64,000 nucleotides of DNA from Metarhizium brunneum (Eukaryota; Ascomycota; Sordariomycetes; Hypocreales; Clavicipitaceae): the NCBI RefSeq assembly GCF_013426205.1, contig NC_089422.1:4340001-4404000 (forward strand). Reading direction: 5' to 3'. Below the pieces are notes generated by a model, which was given only the letters and a program-made list of their open reading frames with translations, did no database searches and had not been told where the DNA came from. The translations under genes and the position numbers were made by a program. Numbering within the stretch: the first letter of the stretch is position 1; every line of letters begins with the position of its first letter. Positions 1-11,800 of this stretch are shown piece by piece.

Positions 1-415
1 TCCATGCCATCTCAAATACGATATGGTGCGGCATGGGACTACTGGTGTTTTATAGGTAAAATGCCTTCCTGGTTAAAATGCATTTAGTGTATTGTTTCGT
101 GAGTTAGGTGCGACTGATAATAGATATTTCGCACTACATAGATGCATGATGTGACGGAAAATGCCGTCTGCAGTCATTGATACAAATCCATCCCTGGAAA
201 ACGACGTCGGTCGATGGTTGCCCTTGCCATTATGTCTGTTAACTCCGCCATGATTCATAGTAATTCCCAGAATTCAACGCCTCTATAATGCCGCTTTCTT
301 CCTTGTGTGCCTTGATTATATCCTTGCCCCCCTTCCCCCACAAAAGACCTAAAGGGCAGACGAACAACTTAAATTGAAAACAGTAGAGGTAAAAGAGAGC
401 CGCCCTGACAATTGA
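1..415. other. Intergenic, no gene seen
   Basis: No open frame here looks coding. It lies downstream of the minus-strand gene ending at 416 and presumably holds its 3' untranslated region. Confidence 0.5.
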
Positions 416-1873
416 TTACTGCCCATGGTCTGTCGGCCCAGCACCGGAACCTAGAGATCTAGCTTTTGCTGCCTCCATCATGTCTTCAATCAGGAGCCGC
501 TCACTGAAGCTTCTTGGAGAGCTGAAGGCCATAGCTTGTTCGGCGCCTTCTGGGAAACTGGCTGGATTGAATGCATCCGCAGGGCCACGGTGATGAACGC
601 TACCTACAACTTCATTGACAGGTTGAGCAGATTCCAGCTGGGACAGTATCTCGGGGTTTCGCAGGATGGGAATCGTTAAAGGCCTGCCCTTGTAGGAACC
701 GACAGTATTGGGTTCAAACTTCATCCTTGAAGGTGTCGTAGGATCTTGCTCTCGGTCTCGATTTACTGGCCTTGTAATTGGAACTGCCGGCGATGTGGCA
801 TACAGACTCAGCGGTTGAGGAGTGGGGGTGCCACTTGACTCTTCATCATGGTCGTCGGATTGCCCGTCGTCGGGATCAATGTGCGCGGCCAGATTTCGGG
901 TTTGACGCGGCCGCTCAGGTAATTGTAAGCCTTCTTCTTCAAAATGAAACACCTCGTTCTCATCCTCTTTTGTCGCCGACACTCCATGTGTAGCTTCGCC
1001 GCGGGCGTTATTGGCAGCTGATTTCTTGGCCTTTGGCGACACTCCGCTCTGGTCGCCTAGCTGTACCGAAGTACCTTCCTGGCTCGACTTTGTAGGAGAT
1101 AGCAATGCTTGAGCCCGGGAGACTGATGACACAGGTGATTTGAGCTTAGCCATTGCAAGAAAGTCGTCGTCTGACGAATCTTCTTCAGAATTGGATGACG
1201 CGCGTTTGATATCGCCGACGAAAGTATGTTTATGGCTGGGCTCAGGTGTTGTGGCAGTCCGTGTTGGTCCCAAGACATTCGTGTCCGGTGTGGTCATCAT
1301 AGTGGTTGGCATACTTGGGGCAGTGTCGACAGCCTGGCTCTCTGGCAAGGAATGCGGCTGATCCGGCACAGCTTCGTCCGGGTCTGAATTGACTACTGTC
1401 CAAACAGTTCCATCCTCCTCCAAGGGAGCCCTGGACAGAAACCGCAGTGCGTCAGATGACGAGACTTTACGAGGTGCTTGCTCTCCCTCCTCCTCATCCT
1501 CCTCCTCTCCAGGCTCTGTGGCAAGACGAGAAGTGCAATTTGCTCCATCGCCCATAGGGTCGGGTGAAGAAATGCGTGCAGAAATGAATGCACTAGGCTG
1601 AGGAGATGTTGTTGGGAGCACCTCTTCGCCCATGAAATCAAACCGTACTCGACGCGGGCTCTGTGGAAGTTTGGGAATACTAGACGATCGTCGCATTGCG
1701 CTTCTGGGTGGTTTCGAGTCGCTTTTCTCCGACGATATTGATGATCCGGCATCATCCGCGGATCCAGCACTAAATGCCGGTGCTGTTGAGACGGAGAGGT
1801 CTGGTTCTGACAGGACGGGCAGGTCATGAACGGCGCCCAACCCAGCAGTTGTGTTCGTACTTGTCCCTCGCAT
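416..1873 (-). CDS. Conserved disordered protein with RVxF-type PP1-docking motif, function unknown
   Basis: Single-exon gene for 485 residues. The first in-frame ATG is at 1873; an upstream TTG at 1879 is unlikely to be used. The protein is rich in Ser, Pro, Asp and Glu with no membrane segment, and looks mostly disordered. Near residue 75 the sequence SPRRVRFDFMGEEVLPTTS carries RVRF, the classic pattern for docking to protein phosphatase 1, and reads like a conserved block. A second likely block (SSDALRFLSRAPLEEDGTVWTVVN region, near residue 140) follows an acidic run of Glu and Asp. The C-terminus (SFSERLLIEDMMEAAKAR) may form a helix. I do not recognise a named family. A role as a phosphatase-regulatory or nuclear scaffold protein is inference from the docking motif only. 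Confidence 0.75.
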   Translation of the reverse strand: MRGTSTNTTAGLGAVHDLPVLSEPDLSVSTAPAFSAGSADDAGSSISSEKSDSKPPRSAMRRSSSIPKLPQSPRRVRFDFMGEEVLPTTSPQPSAFISARISSPDPMGDGANCTSRLATEPGEEEDEEEGEQAPRKVSSSDALRFLSRAPLEEDGTVWTVVNSDPDEAVPDQPHSLPESQAVDTAPSMPTTMMTTPDTNVLGPTRTATTPEPSHKHTFVGDIKRASSNSEEDSSDDDFLAMAKLKSPVSSVSRAQALLSPTKSSQEGTSVQLGDQSGVSPKAKKSAANNARGEATHGVSATKEDENEVFHFEEEGLQLPERPRQTRNLAAHIDPDDGQSDDHDEESSGTPTPQPLSLYATSPAVPITRPVNRDREQDPTTPSRMKFEPNTVGSYKGRPLTIPILRNPEILSQLESAQPVNEVVGSVHHRGPADAFNPASFPEGAEQAMAFSSPRSFSERLLIEDMMEAAKARSLGSGAGPTDHGQ

Positions 1874-3738
1874 AGTCAATGTGAGTACACTGTGCCTGCG
1901 CTCTCTGTGCTGCGGCTAGGCAACAGAGCAGGCAACAGGAAAGCAGTTGCGCAACACAAGGCGCCGGGTAATTAATGCTGCCCTAGATGAAAAAGAACAG
2001 CGCGATGCCAGCAGAGTATTCGCCAGCAGGAAATGACGGGAGAGTACCAGTATGACGCCGCGGAGGTTGGATTCATGGGCTTCGCGTGAATGATGTGGAG
2101 GGATCAGCGGTTCCGGAGATGGAAGGTGGCGGGGTAGGTTCGATGTCAGGACAATCGCCTGGCACTTGGAGAAGCTGCACATGTGGTTGGCAGGATCAAC
2201 CTGGTGCGCATGAGCCCGGCCTGCACATGTAGCCTGTCAAAAGACGGTGTCTCGTGCTGAAGCAAACTTACCAGTGCCAGGCAACAAGGAAAGGCGGCCA
2301 GGTACGGAGTACTTGGGCAGATAGATTTGGTGCCTTGGCTCAACCACGGCAGAGATTCAATCTTGTCCAGAAGCGGCTCCGTGTCTGGGCATGCTACTTA
2401 AGTACTTGACGTACTCCGTATTTTCGGTGGCAACCGTAAAGTACATTCATTGCGCATGTGGTTTGATCTACTCGCTCCGCAAGAGAACAACCGAACAACA
2501 TTGCAAATGCAAGGGTTCTCAAAGAATAGCATACTGCTGGTCCATTTGGGCAAAACTGTCTACTAAGTAAGTACTTACTTAAGTACTTTATGCAGCCTAG
2601 GGACTCGAGCATTCTGCCAGACATGGGCCGCCTCTAATCTACTTAAGTACCTAGGGCTATCATGACCACTTTCCTGCAGCTGGTTTGCTCAACACGGCCT
2701 CAGCCCTACTTGCTACGACGACAGTATGATTTCCTCATCATCTCAGTGCGCCTACTGGAACCATTCAGGTGAAATGGTCGCAACACTGTCCCTTGCCAAG
2801 TCTGTTGCTGCCTACTACATGTACATGCAGCGCGACAACGGGTGATGCATGCTCGAGTGCCACTGCAGCAGCACTGGCCATGCCACCATTCCACAGCCCC
2901 GAGAAGCCAGCTACACATACTCCGTACTTTCCGCTATTTCAGCCGAGACTGGCCGTACGTGAGGCTGACTGCCAATGTCGTCGAGTTCGACTGGTTGTCG
3001 GGTCTGGTACCGTTGAAGCATGACGATGCATGTGACTTCTGCACAGCCCAAACCGAACAATGCGGGTGATGGGATGAACGAAGAAGAGTCACGCGTGCCA
3101 CTATCTTATACGAAGCCTTCAAATCAGGACTGGTCAAAGGGGACACAGCATTGTTCGAAAATATCCAAGCAGGGCTGCGCTGCATCGAGCTTTTTAATCC
3201 GGACATCTGCTGACTTGTTTGTGGCTGCATGCATGTCCCCTGTGTATCGACTTGAAGTGTTGTTCATGATTTGTATCACAAAGACAGCTGGAATAAAAAG
3301 CAATTTATCTATAGAGCTCCTGGATATTGCAGAGTCGACACTAAAATCCGAGACATGTTACGGCGTATCGAGTATTTACTTGCTGGTCGTGATCCTCCAA
3401 AGAACAACGGCCTACATGCTAGCGCTTAAAGTCTGGTACTTTGGTACTTTATGTTGGTGTTTGAACTGAATCGCCAGGGACTCGGCCAATTGGTAGGCCC
3501 CGCACACCGCCTTCCCTTTACAACCACCTCGTCGTTGCCGTCGCAAGCAACGTCTTCTGCCAGGTACGAGGCTGCCCTGAAGCTTACATTTATGAAGTTC
3601 AGCAAGCAAACCGCCAGATTACACTCTTGCCCACACAACTGTGAAAGCCCATGATCACATAACGTTGCGCACACATCAATACCTCAATTTCAGACAAACA
3701 CTGGCACTCTTTACAGACTCGACCGAATTGTCTCGAAA
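1874..3738. other. Intergenic region between divergent genes
   Basis: No gene recognised. This 1.9 kb separates the start of the minus-strand disordered protein from the start of the plus-strand CFIm25 gene, so it holds both promoters. It contains three TACGGAGTA/TACTCCGTA nonamers (2303, 2412, 2918) and several copies of the self-complementary AAGTACTT/ACTTAAGT type between about 2385 and 2660. Confidence 0.6.
2565..2580. repeat. Perfect 16-bp palindrome
   Basis: AAGTAAGTACTTACTT equals its own reverse complement. It is followed at once by TAAGTACTTTA, and related TTAAGTAC sequences lie at about 2397 and 2641. It could be a binding site for a dimeric factor or a simple-sequence accident. 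Confidence 0.7.
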
Positions 3739-4597
<859 letters not shown>

Positions 4598-4749
4598 GTG
4601 ATGGTTATGGTGCGTTGGAATAGGTAAAAGGCGATGGCGTTCGGCGAAATCACTACTACAACCGTTGTATCATAGACAATGGAGACCGTGTGCTAAAACA
4701 ACGTGGCTCCTTCTTGCATTTAATTCAGCCATTGATTTAATTTACTTCT

Positions 4750-5475
4750 CTATGCCCTTTCTCCCTGAATGGTAGCCATAATCCGACGCTGATGCTTGCT
4801 GGCCCGAAACTCGAGATACCAGATACCTTGCCAGGTGCCTGTAGCCTTTGGGCGTGTTAGCATAATATTGAAGAATGCTTGGGCATATTTGCATCACTAT
4901 TAAACATACAAGCTTTCCATCTTTGATCGGGATGGTCACGCTAGCTCCGATCAGTGCCGACTTGATGTGAGCCTGTTAAAGGCACGTTAGTCTCCAGGAC
5001 TGCTAAATGTGGTCTCTGCAAATCTGTTTCCTTACAGGCATGTCATCAGGACCTTCGGCACTACAATCCAAACGCATCAGACGTAACCTTGTGCCAAGAA
5101 CCGCAAAGCCTGGACTTACTCATGGCGATACAAGGCCTCGCCCTTTGGCCCCTCGGCCGGCGCAATGCGATCAAGCGCGTCGCTCATATCTGCCCTCACG
5201 TCCTCATCCCCTTGTATCGAAAATCAGCTTCAGACGTTGCACAAAGCGACAAGGCGATGCTTTGAAGCGAAAAGTCGCACCCAGAAAGGTCCGGTACAAC
5301 CTCACGTACAGTTCTCGTTCAAGCTCAGCGCGCAGCTGGTATGCTGGACAAACAAATTCAGCAAGCCAACCTTGTAGTTCCGAATCTCGGGAAGATTAGA
5401 CACGACCTGGTCGGTGATGAGGTATGAGCCGCGAGACTTGGCGGGGAGAGTGAACTGCTTCTGGAACCACGTCAT
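4750..5475 (-). CDS. YjbQ / UPF0047 family protein
   Basis: Small single-domain protein of the YjbQ (UPF0047) family, found in all domains of life; some bacterial members have weak thiamine-phosphate synthase activity, and the fungal role is not established. Five exons on the minus strand: 5475-5310, 5210-5120, 5060-5036 (only 25 nt), 4972-4910 and 4845-4750, giving 146 residues, normal for the family. Conserved blocks: FVQHTSCALSLNENWDEDV, the SDALDRIAP segment, HDAEGPDDMPAHIKSALIG, PIKDGKLATGTWQGIWYLEF and a C-terminal RRIMATIQGERA. I chose ATG 5475 because it gives the standard MTWFQKQFTLP start. An in-frame ATG at 5643 would add 56 residues with a strongly hydrophobic stretch (see findings). 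Confidence 0.9.
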
Positions 5476-7055
5476 TGTTCCGGTTCCGGTATATCCCTTG
5501 GATGAGGAGTGGAAGAACGGGATCAAGGTAAAAGGAAGGGTCCAGATACTGTGGAACAAGTTCGGGAAGAATGCGAGTAAGAGGACTAGGATAAGCACAA
5601 TGGTTGTGGTGAGAGATATATGTTGAGATGTGTGCTGTGTCATCTCGATGTTGCAGCCGTCACACGCGATAAGGGCTTGTTCGGGGTCAGTTAGTGTACA
5701 TATAGCGGGTGTGGTCAAGGTCACCTTTGGGTCAATAAAATGTTTTATCTTCTGGAGTACTCCGTGAACTAGACTGAATCCGGATAAAATTGAATAAGTA
5801 GTGGATTTGTTTTATTAGAATTTTTAGAAGGTAAACGTTCTGTTTTTATTTTTTTCATTTCATATTTTGATGATTTGAACTAATCTTGATAACTCTCAAA
5901 AATTTAACGCTCGGGGTGCTTTGGGCACTCCTTGATAGGCCCTCCAGGTGATCCGGGTCCTAACTGGCTGGTGGGTCGCCATCGTGTGCTGACCACTATG
6001 TAACTTCAGTCGCACAATGAAAGGGTACTAACACATCAATACATGTGGCCACGCCCATTTTTTGGTGCGATAACTTCTACGTACCGGTAGGTCTAAGTAG
6101 CTAACGCATGTTACCGTCACTACCAACGTGCTGCATGTGAACTATACCAGCATCAACTTTCTCTTTAGGTACTTGAGTACTTAAGGTTGCTAAACCGATC
6201 CCCCCAGCTCTCGCGATAAAGACGGGAACCAGCTTCCAGTTGGCCAGCTTAAACTCCGGTTGGCAACTCCATGTCAATGGGAAGCCTCTGGTGTCTGGAT
6301 CTTTAGGGGGGCACTATCATACATGCGCCGCGCCGATTACGCTTACTGAGCTAGGGCCTCCATTGAGTCTGACTTTTATATGTTAACCGTTTGTCGCAGT
6401 GCTTGATACAGGCTGGGGCAACATGTTCACTGCTAGGGCGAGCACAGTTGATGATAAACGAGCAAAATAGCTCTGAAACCGAATGGCAACATCGTCTATG
6501 CGAAGTTTGGGAGACCTTTCCAAACGGTCATTTGGGTTGCTCGTTGACTGGATGTTTGGCGGTACGAATGACGGAATAAGGGGAAGAATCAGTGGACTGG
6601 GAGTAGTTTGTTTAATATTTATAATCATCGCTTTGAGGACCATATTAAAATCCGAATAGGGCAGTAGGGTAGCTTCCATACACTAATGTTTGAAGTGCTT
6701 GCACACTGAAATTCAATTCCTCATTCTATATAATACATCATTACAATGATTTGTGCTAGTCGAGGAGAACAAGAGGTGGGAAAATGTGCCCTGTATAACC
6801 TCGTTGCGCGAGAATTGTGACTAAGTCGTAGTAGCACATGGCATGGCGACTAGCTGAAGGGGCGCTGGTAAGGTATCAGCTAACCACACATCTATTCGTG
6901 GAAATATATACATTGAGTCCCCATCCTCGGCATGGTTGCATGCAAAGTAATACAGCGGCTCTCCAATCAGTCCTTTCACTCATATCTTATATTGCACATT
7001 GGCAAGAAGCCCATGTGCCCCATTCATCTCTCCATGGCGCGCTGAATTGGCGCAA
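5476..7055. other. Intergenic, partly AT-rich
   Basis: No gene recognised apart from a possible N-terminal extension of the YjbQ gene up to 5643. About 5760-5915 is clearly AT-rich with long T runs, unlike the flanks, and could be a decayed repeat. The remainder shows only short unconvincing frames. Confidence 0.5.
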
Positions 7056-7658
7056 TCATGACAACGGATATGAGGTCTTGGGGAGGGACTCTAGGTGCTT
7101 TCGATGGTGCTCATTGGCCTAATTCCTCCTCAGTTAGATTCCCTTGGCATATACGAAACGGTTCTGGGTGACATACATAGGGAACACCGCAGTAGTTGCA
7201 GGTCGCGATTTCAGGCTTGTCAGTGTTGATGAAAATTCTAGGGTGGCCGGCAGGGCCGCCGCCTCCATCACAGGCTACGATGCGATCATGTGTCCACCGG
7301 ACAGGCTCCCTGTGTATCATTTCCATAGCCGACAGAGGTTGAGGCTGCCCGTCATTTAGCATTACAATGCCGAGGCAAATCAAGCATGGCCGCTCACCTG
7401 GAGATCAAAGTCGGTCTGTTCAAAACGAGGTCCGGTCATAGCATTCGACCGGGGCTTCTGGCTGCGAGACCAAACATCAACACGGTTTGGGGCCTGTTCG
7501 ATAGGCTTGGGTTGACTCTCTTCTGCTAGAGCAGTCTCGGTTCTGGAAGTTGCAGGGACAGCAGCCTCGAGTTGGCGAGTAGTGGTGGTAAATGCACGTC
7601 GGGGAAGACGCAATTGGCGTGCGAACGCGCCAATCGATCTCAATTGAGAGGACGCCAT
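7056..7658 (-). CDS. NDUFS6: NADH:ubiquinone oxidoreductase 13 kDa-type subunit (NDUFS6), mitochondrial
   Basis: Zinc-binding accessory subunit of respiratory complex I, on the matrix side next to the N-module. Three exons: 7658-7398, 7344-7177 and 7118-7056, 163 residues. The N-terminus (ASSQLRSIGAFARQLRLPRR) is basic and lacks acidic residues, as expected for a mitochondrial import signal. The zinc-finger CHCC domain is at the C-terminus: ACDGGGGPAGHPRIFIN, then TCNYCGVPYANEHHRKHLE, ending TSYPLS. Reading straight through the second intron would replace the last 20 residues with an unrelated tail; the GTATGT donor at 7176 and TTAG acceptor at 7119 restore the conserved NEHHR end. It is divergent from MPP6 with about 350 bp between start codons, so the two may share a promoter region. 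Confidence 0.95.
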
Positions 7659-8005
7659 AGTTCCGAAGACGAAGTCAGCAGTGTTGTCGGTTACAGGTCT
7701 GCACTAGAAGCATATTCTAGGCGTGAGGTCGGGAGTACTACTCGATCCCCCAAGATGATGTGCCGGAATAATTATTCTTCCGGGATCCTTCCAAAAAAGC
7801 TCCGGGTGAAGCTTGCACCCTGAAAAGCTCATTGCCCAAGACTTCCACCCAACCTAGAGAAACAAATAACTTGCCCGTCTGCATCGGCATTTCATTGTTC
7901 TGCTTCTTTTTTGGTGTGTGTTTCAGCGACTTTAAGAAGAATTAAAACCCTGTATTCGCTCACGTCGAATTGTTATTTTCTACCTTTTCATTCGACATCC
8001 ACAAA

Positions 8006-8893
8006 ATGGCTCCAGAAACACCCAAGGGCGTCTCGTCAAGACTCTTGACGATGAAGTTTATGCAGCGTGCAGCCGCATCAGCTTCGTCTAACGGATCTCC
8101 GGGCTCAGATGTTCCTTCGTCCAAGAAGCGAAAATTAGATTATTCTCCAGCACCTGGCCGCATTAATCCTAACATTGACCATGCTTTGATACAAGCAGCT
8201 CTCGATGATCAAGAAGCCACACGTCAAGCAGCGCTAGCAAAACATTCTGCTGCTGACACTCATTGGGTTTTGAAAGCTAATATTGACAAGTCCCAAGACA
8301 AGAAGCAGTCACATCCTCTGAATATTGTGTACGTAGGATATGGCGACATCGACGCGTCCAAGGATTCTGATGAAAATGAGGACAATCCTGCAGAGGGAAG
8401 AACATATCACAAACCTCTGAAAACAGAACAGGTGCGTTTATAGCCTGGAAATCGCCGAAGAGAACGAACTAGAGTTCACATTGCAAACTTGCAAATGGTT
8501 CTACTAACAACGCGCAAGCAGTCAAACGAGCGTTGTAACTCCGACAAGTCTGGCGACGAGTCACGTCGAACCTCTGATGACGAAAGCGACTCCATTGGCC
8601 GAGATCATACGACTGGATCGTCAGACGAAAATAAGAGAATGACAACCTCCCGATCCCGATCCCGGTCACAGTCGCGGTCACGACATGGCCACCAAGCTTC
8701 CAAGGCGAAGGAATTTCGCGATAAGAGAAAAAAGAAGGAAGTTCGCTTAAATAAGCTGACTTCCATCTCTTCTGTTGGCAATGGAAATTTCAGTTCCCAA
8801 GGATCCCCAAGCACAAAGGCAATAAAGTGCTACAACTGCCAACAACTTGGTCACAGAGCTTCAGAGTGCTCTAAGCGAAGTACAAGGGGCTAA
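8006..8893 (+). CDS. MPP6: M-phase phosphoprotein 6 homologue (nuclear exosome cofactor) with C-terminal CCHC zinc knuckle
   Basis: Mpp6 links the nuclear RNA exosome to Rrp6/Mtr4 and helps 5.8S rRNA maturation and decay of surveillance targets. Two exons: 8006-8431 and 8522-8893, 265 residues; the intron has a CTACTAAC branch site and ends GCAAGCAG. Residues 7-21 (KGVSSRLLTMKFMQR) are the signature N-terminal exosome-binding motif. A basic stretch (SKKRKLD) follows. The second exon adds an acidic Ser-rich segment, an RS-like run (SRSRSRSQSRSRH), a lysine/arginine-rich segment and a CCHC knuckle (CYNCQQLGHRASEC, spacing 2-4-4). Yeast Mpp6 is shorter and has no knuckle, so this version may bind RNA through the added end. 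The assignment rests mainly on the N-terminal motif. Confidence 0.85.
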
Positions 8894-11800
8894 CGGCATA
8901 ACTCGGTAAAGAGTGGCGATGCTACTTTCTCAATTCATATCCGCTCTGACACCCGCTTTCATAGTATGGCGCTAGGGCAGCATCTTTCTAGCCATTACAT
9001 CAAGCCGTTGTTTCTTACATACGAAATAATTGGAACGGCCGTGCCACGATGCTTCCTGTCAGCGGAGCGTGCGCCTCAAACAACCGCTATAATCATGCCG
9101 CGGCGGAATGCAATTGGGCGTGACAGCACAGTTTCCGTCTCATACATGCCCCTACACTGGCATCTGGATAATGCAGAACCGTTTACGAGGATGAAGCCCA
9201 GGATCAACAGCTGCTGATGGACTTTGCGATTGAACATACAATACGACAGTATTGTGTCAGTTTCCTATCTATCGTGGCAAGCGAAGGGAGCCGGGACTAA
9301 GTAGGGACCTGATTCGATACTGTCCAATGGCAGTTTTCCACTCGTGACCGTTACCCGACGAACCTGTCTTGGGTGACCAGCGAAGCCTGTCAACTCCTGT
9401 TTCCCAGGGGTGACCACCGAGATATCCAAGACCGGTAGTGGCCGGGGCACATAGTCGACCGATCAATTTATACGCAAATAATTCGTACCATTGGCGTGGA
9501 CACCCAGAGTGAATTCAGCTTGGAGAGAAAACTGCATGGGTCGGCCCCTATCACATGCACCTCCGTTCTCTTGAAACTACTACTAGGCGACACATGATGC
9601 ATAATTTATATTATCAAGTACTCGCCCGCCCAGGAACCGATAAGAAGTTTTCAATATAGAGGTCTTTTTCCCTTTGGAAACCACCTCCATTATGTCAACA
9701 TCTGCTCCGAATCAAGGACTATTAAACTACCGGGGCAGCGTCGTGTTCCAAGACCGACATCCAAGTAGAAGGGCATGATGAACAGTCCAACAGCAGGTGG
9801 AGCACAGCCACACCTTAACGATACCTGCATTGAAATCATGACTAGAATACGGTTCCGAACAGGCCCGGGCCGAGAGCTAGCATAGCCCAGTAAGACTATT
9901 ATGCCAGGTACGCCCTGCTACACATGGATTACGAGCCTCGAATCCAGAGCCTATCCAGAGGTCCAGAGAAGTGCCCACGCCAAAGACCAGTGCAGTTACG
10001 TACCATGTCGAATCATACACGTGCATGAAAAACAATCCTTGTCCTTCGCCGGGGTAGCCACCCTTCCGTCGCTTGAATTAGAGTAGTTGTCGTTCATGCC
10101 CTCGAGTATTCCAAATGCCGAAACACGACTCACTCGGTGTGCCAATATGGCAAACGTGTATGTACGACCGTGTCATACGTTTCGTACTTGGAAAACGGCG
10201 ACGACATGAAGCAATGGGGTGCATTCGGCTACTCACCAAAGGTGATGAGAAGAGTTGGTGGCATTGATAGCAACCTCAAATTCTGAGCCCACTCTCGAAG
10301 TAACGGACTCTTTACAGCTAAGTGACATTAATGCTCAGGCGATTTCTCACCAGGATGCGAAAGCCATTGCCTGTCCGCTACTCTCGGATGCAATGAGTTG
10401 CACATCAAGGCTTGGATAGAAAGCCTGGTTCTTTCTATGGAAACATTTCCTATTCCATGTGATGCATTGCAGACTAGGTATTTGTCCAACTAATGTTGGA
10501 TCAATACGGAGTATATCTCAGATAGCTGTTCAGAGGGCTGCGCGCCATCATCGCAGATCAATTTGGTTCTCTTACGATCCTGCTACATGGCATTTAATTG
10601 ACCGACGGGCGCTAGACTAGGGATTGGAGAGAGTCTATAGGGGGCATTGCAGAACATTCGTTTCACAATTGACTGTTGCAATATCAAGTCTTGATAGCCA
10701 AGGCTGAATGACATGGTCACTACACGTACGTGTTCGCGGATACCTAGTGCCGAGAGGTGCGCTATGGCGAATTGCCTGTCAAGGCCGGGACTTGGATTGT
10801 GGGGGATAATCACTCAGCTGGATACCCCTTGGATATCAGATAGTCATGGTTGCGAGCGCAATTTTAGTTCTCGCAACAATCTGGGACTGACGAGTCAATT
10901 CCTTGAGTCGCTTCATGAACGAGAACCAGTATGGTTACGGAGCACTTGGACGTACTACGTACGGCTTGATGGTATACACGAGTATGGGGCACGTAACATG
11001 CAGTAGGCTGTTGACAAGCCAGCTAATCCTGGCCATAGTCTTGACCGACTGATTGAGACCGAACATTATCATTTTCGTATGCTGGGCGCCGATTATTACA
11101 GATAGTAGCAACTTGCAAAGCTCGAGGCGGATGGGGTGCTCAACGCGTCACCGCCGTCGCCCGCCGGAGTGTGCTAGGCGGGTGAATACTACTCAACATG
11201 GGTGCGCGAATGCAAAAGAAAAGAAAAAACCAAGTCTCATCTGTTGTGCGGTTACAAACCAAAAATACTATATACACAATGGGTCTGGTAGTGTCTGGGG
11301 TTTGTTGTTGGGGATAGAGCGTCTGGTGCCCGTGCCCGGGGAAGGTTCCGGAATAGAATTCAAGGTTGCGGTGTGCACAATATGCATACTTGCACTACTT
11401 GCACTAATGCACTGTTGCATACCTTGCATTTCCCACCTACAGTACAGTTTTTGTTTTTCCCTTTAACGCACCTCCATGTGTACATACAAGTTTTCGTCAG
11501 TATTCAATGCCCAGGACGTGCACCGCACATACGTGGAAACTAATGCCATGCCATTACCTAGATACCCAGATACTTGAGCACTCAGATGGCAGTTCCTAGA
11601 GTGGCATCACCGACTTGGATCTTTCCTATGCCAATGAACGACTCAGGGTCCCGCATGTATTAAGCCCTCGACCCCTATCGGATACGATGCCCCGTAGCCA
11701 CCCACTGAGTGGAAACGCGGCTGGGCTCTTGAGTAGGTTGGCTTGAGGCACGGGCGATAGAAAGGAACAGAAAGATACCCCAGAAGGCACAGCAAGCCAG

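Noticed and set aside
5644..5724. GTG-initiated extension of the YjbQ gene to 5724
   Set aside because: GTG starts are not expected in fungal nuclear genes; the ATG at 5643 is the only upstream start worth considering.
9360..9435. Two copies of GGGTGACCA(G/C)CGA, resembling the 3' part of fungal 5S rRNA
   Set aside because: The similarity is limited to about a dozen bases with gaps, and the rest of 5S rRNA (5' half and inner promoter) is absent.
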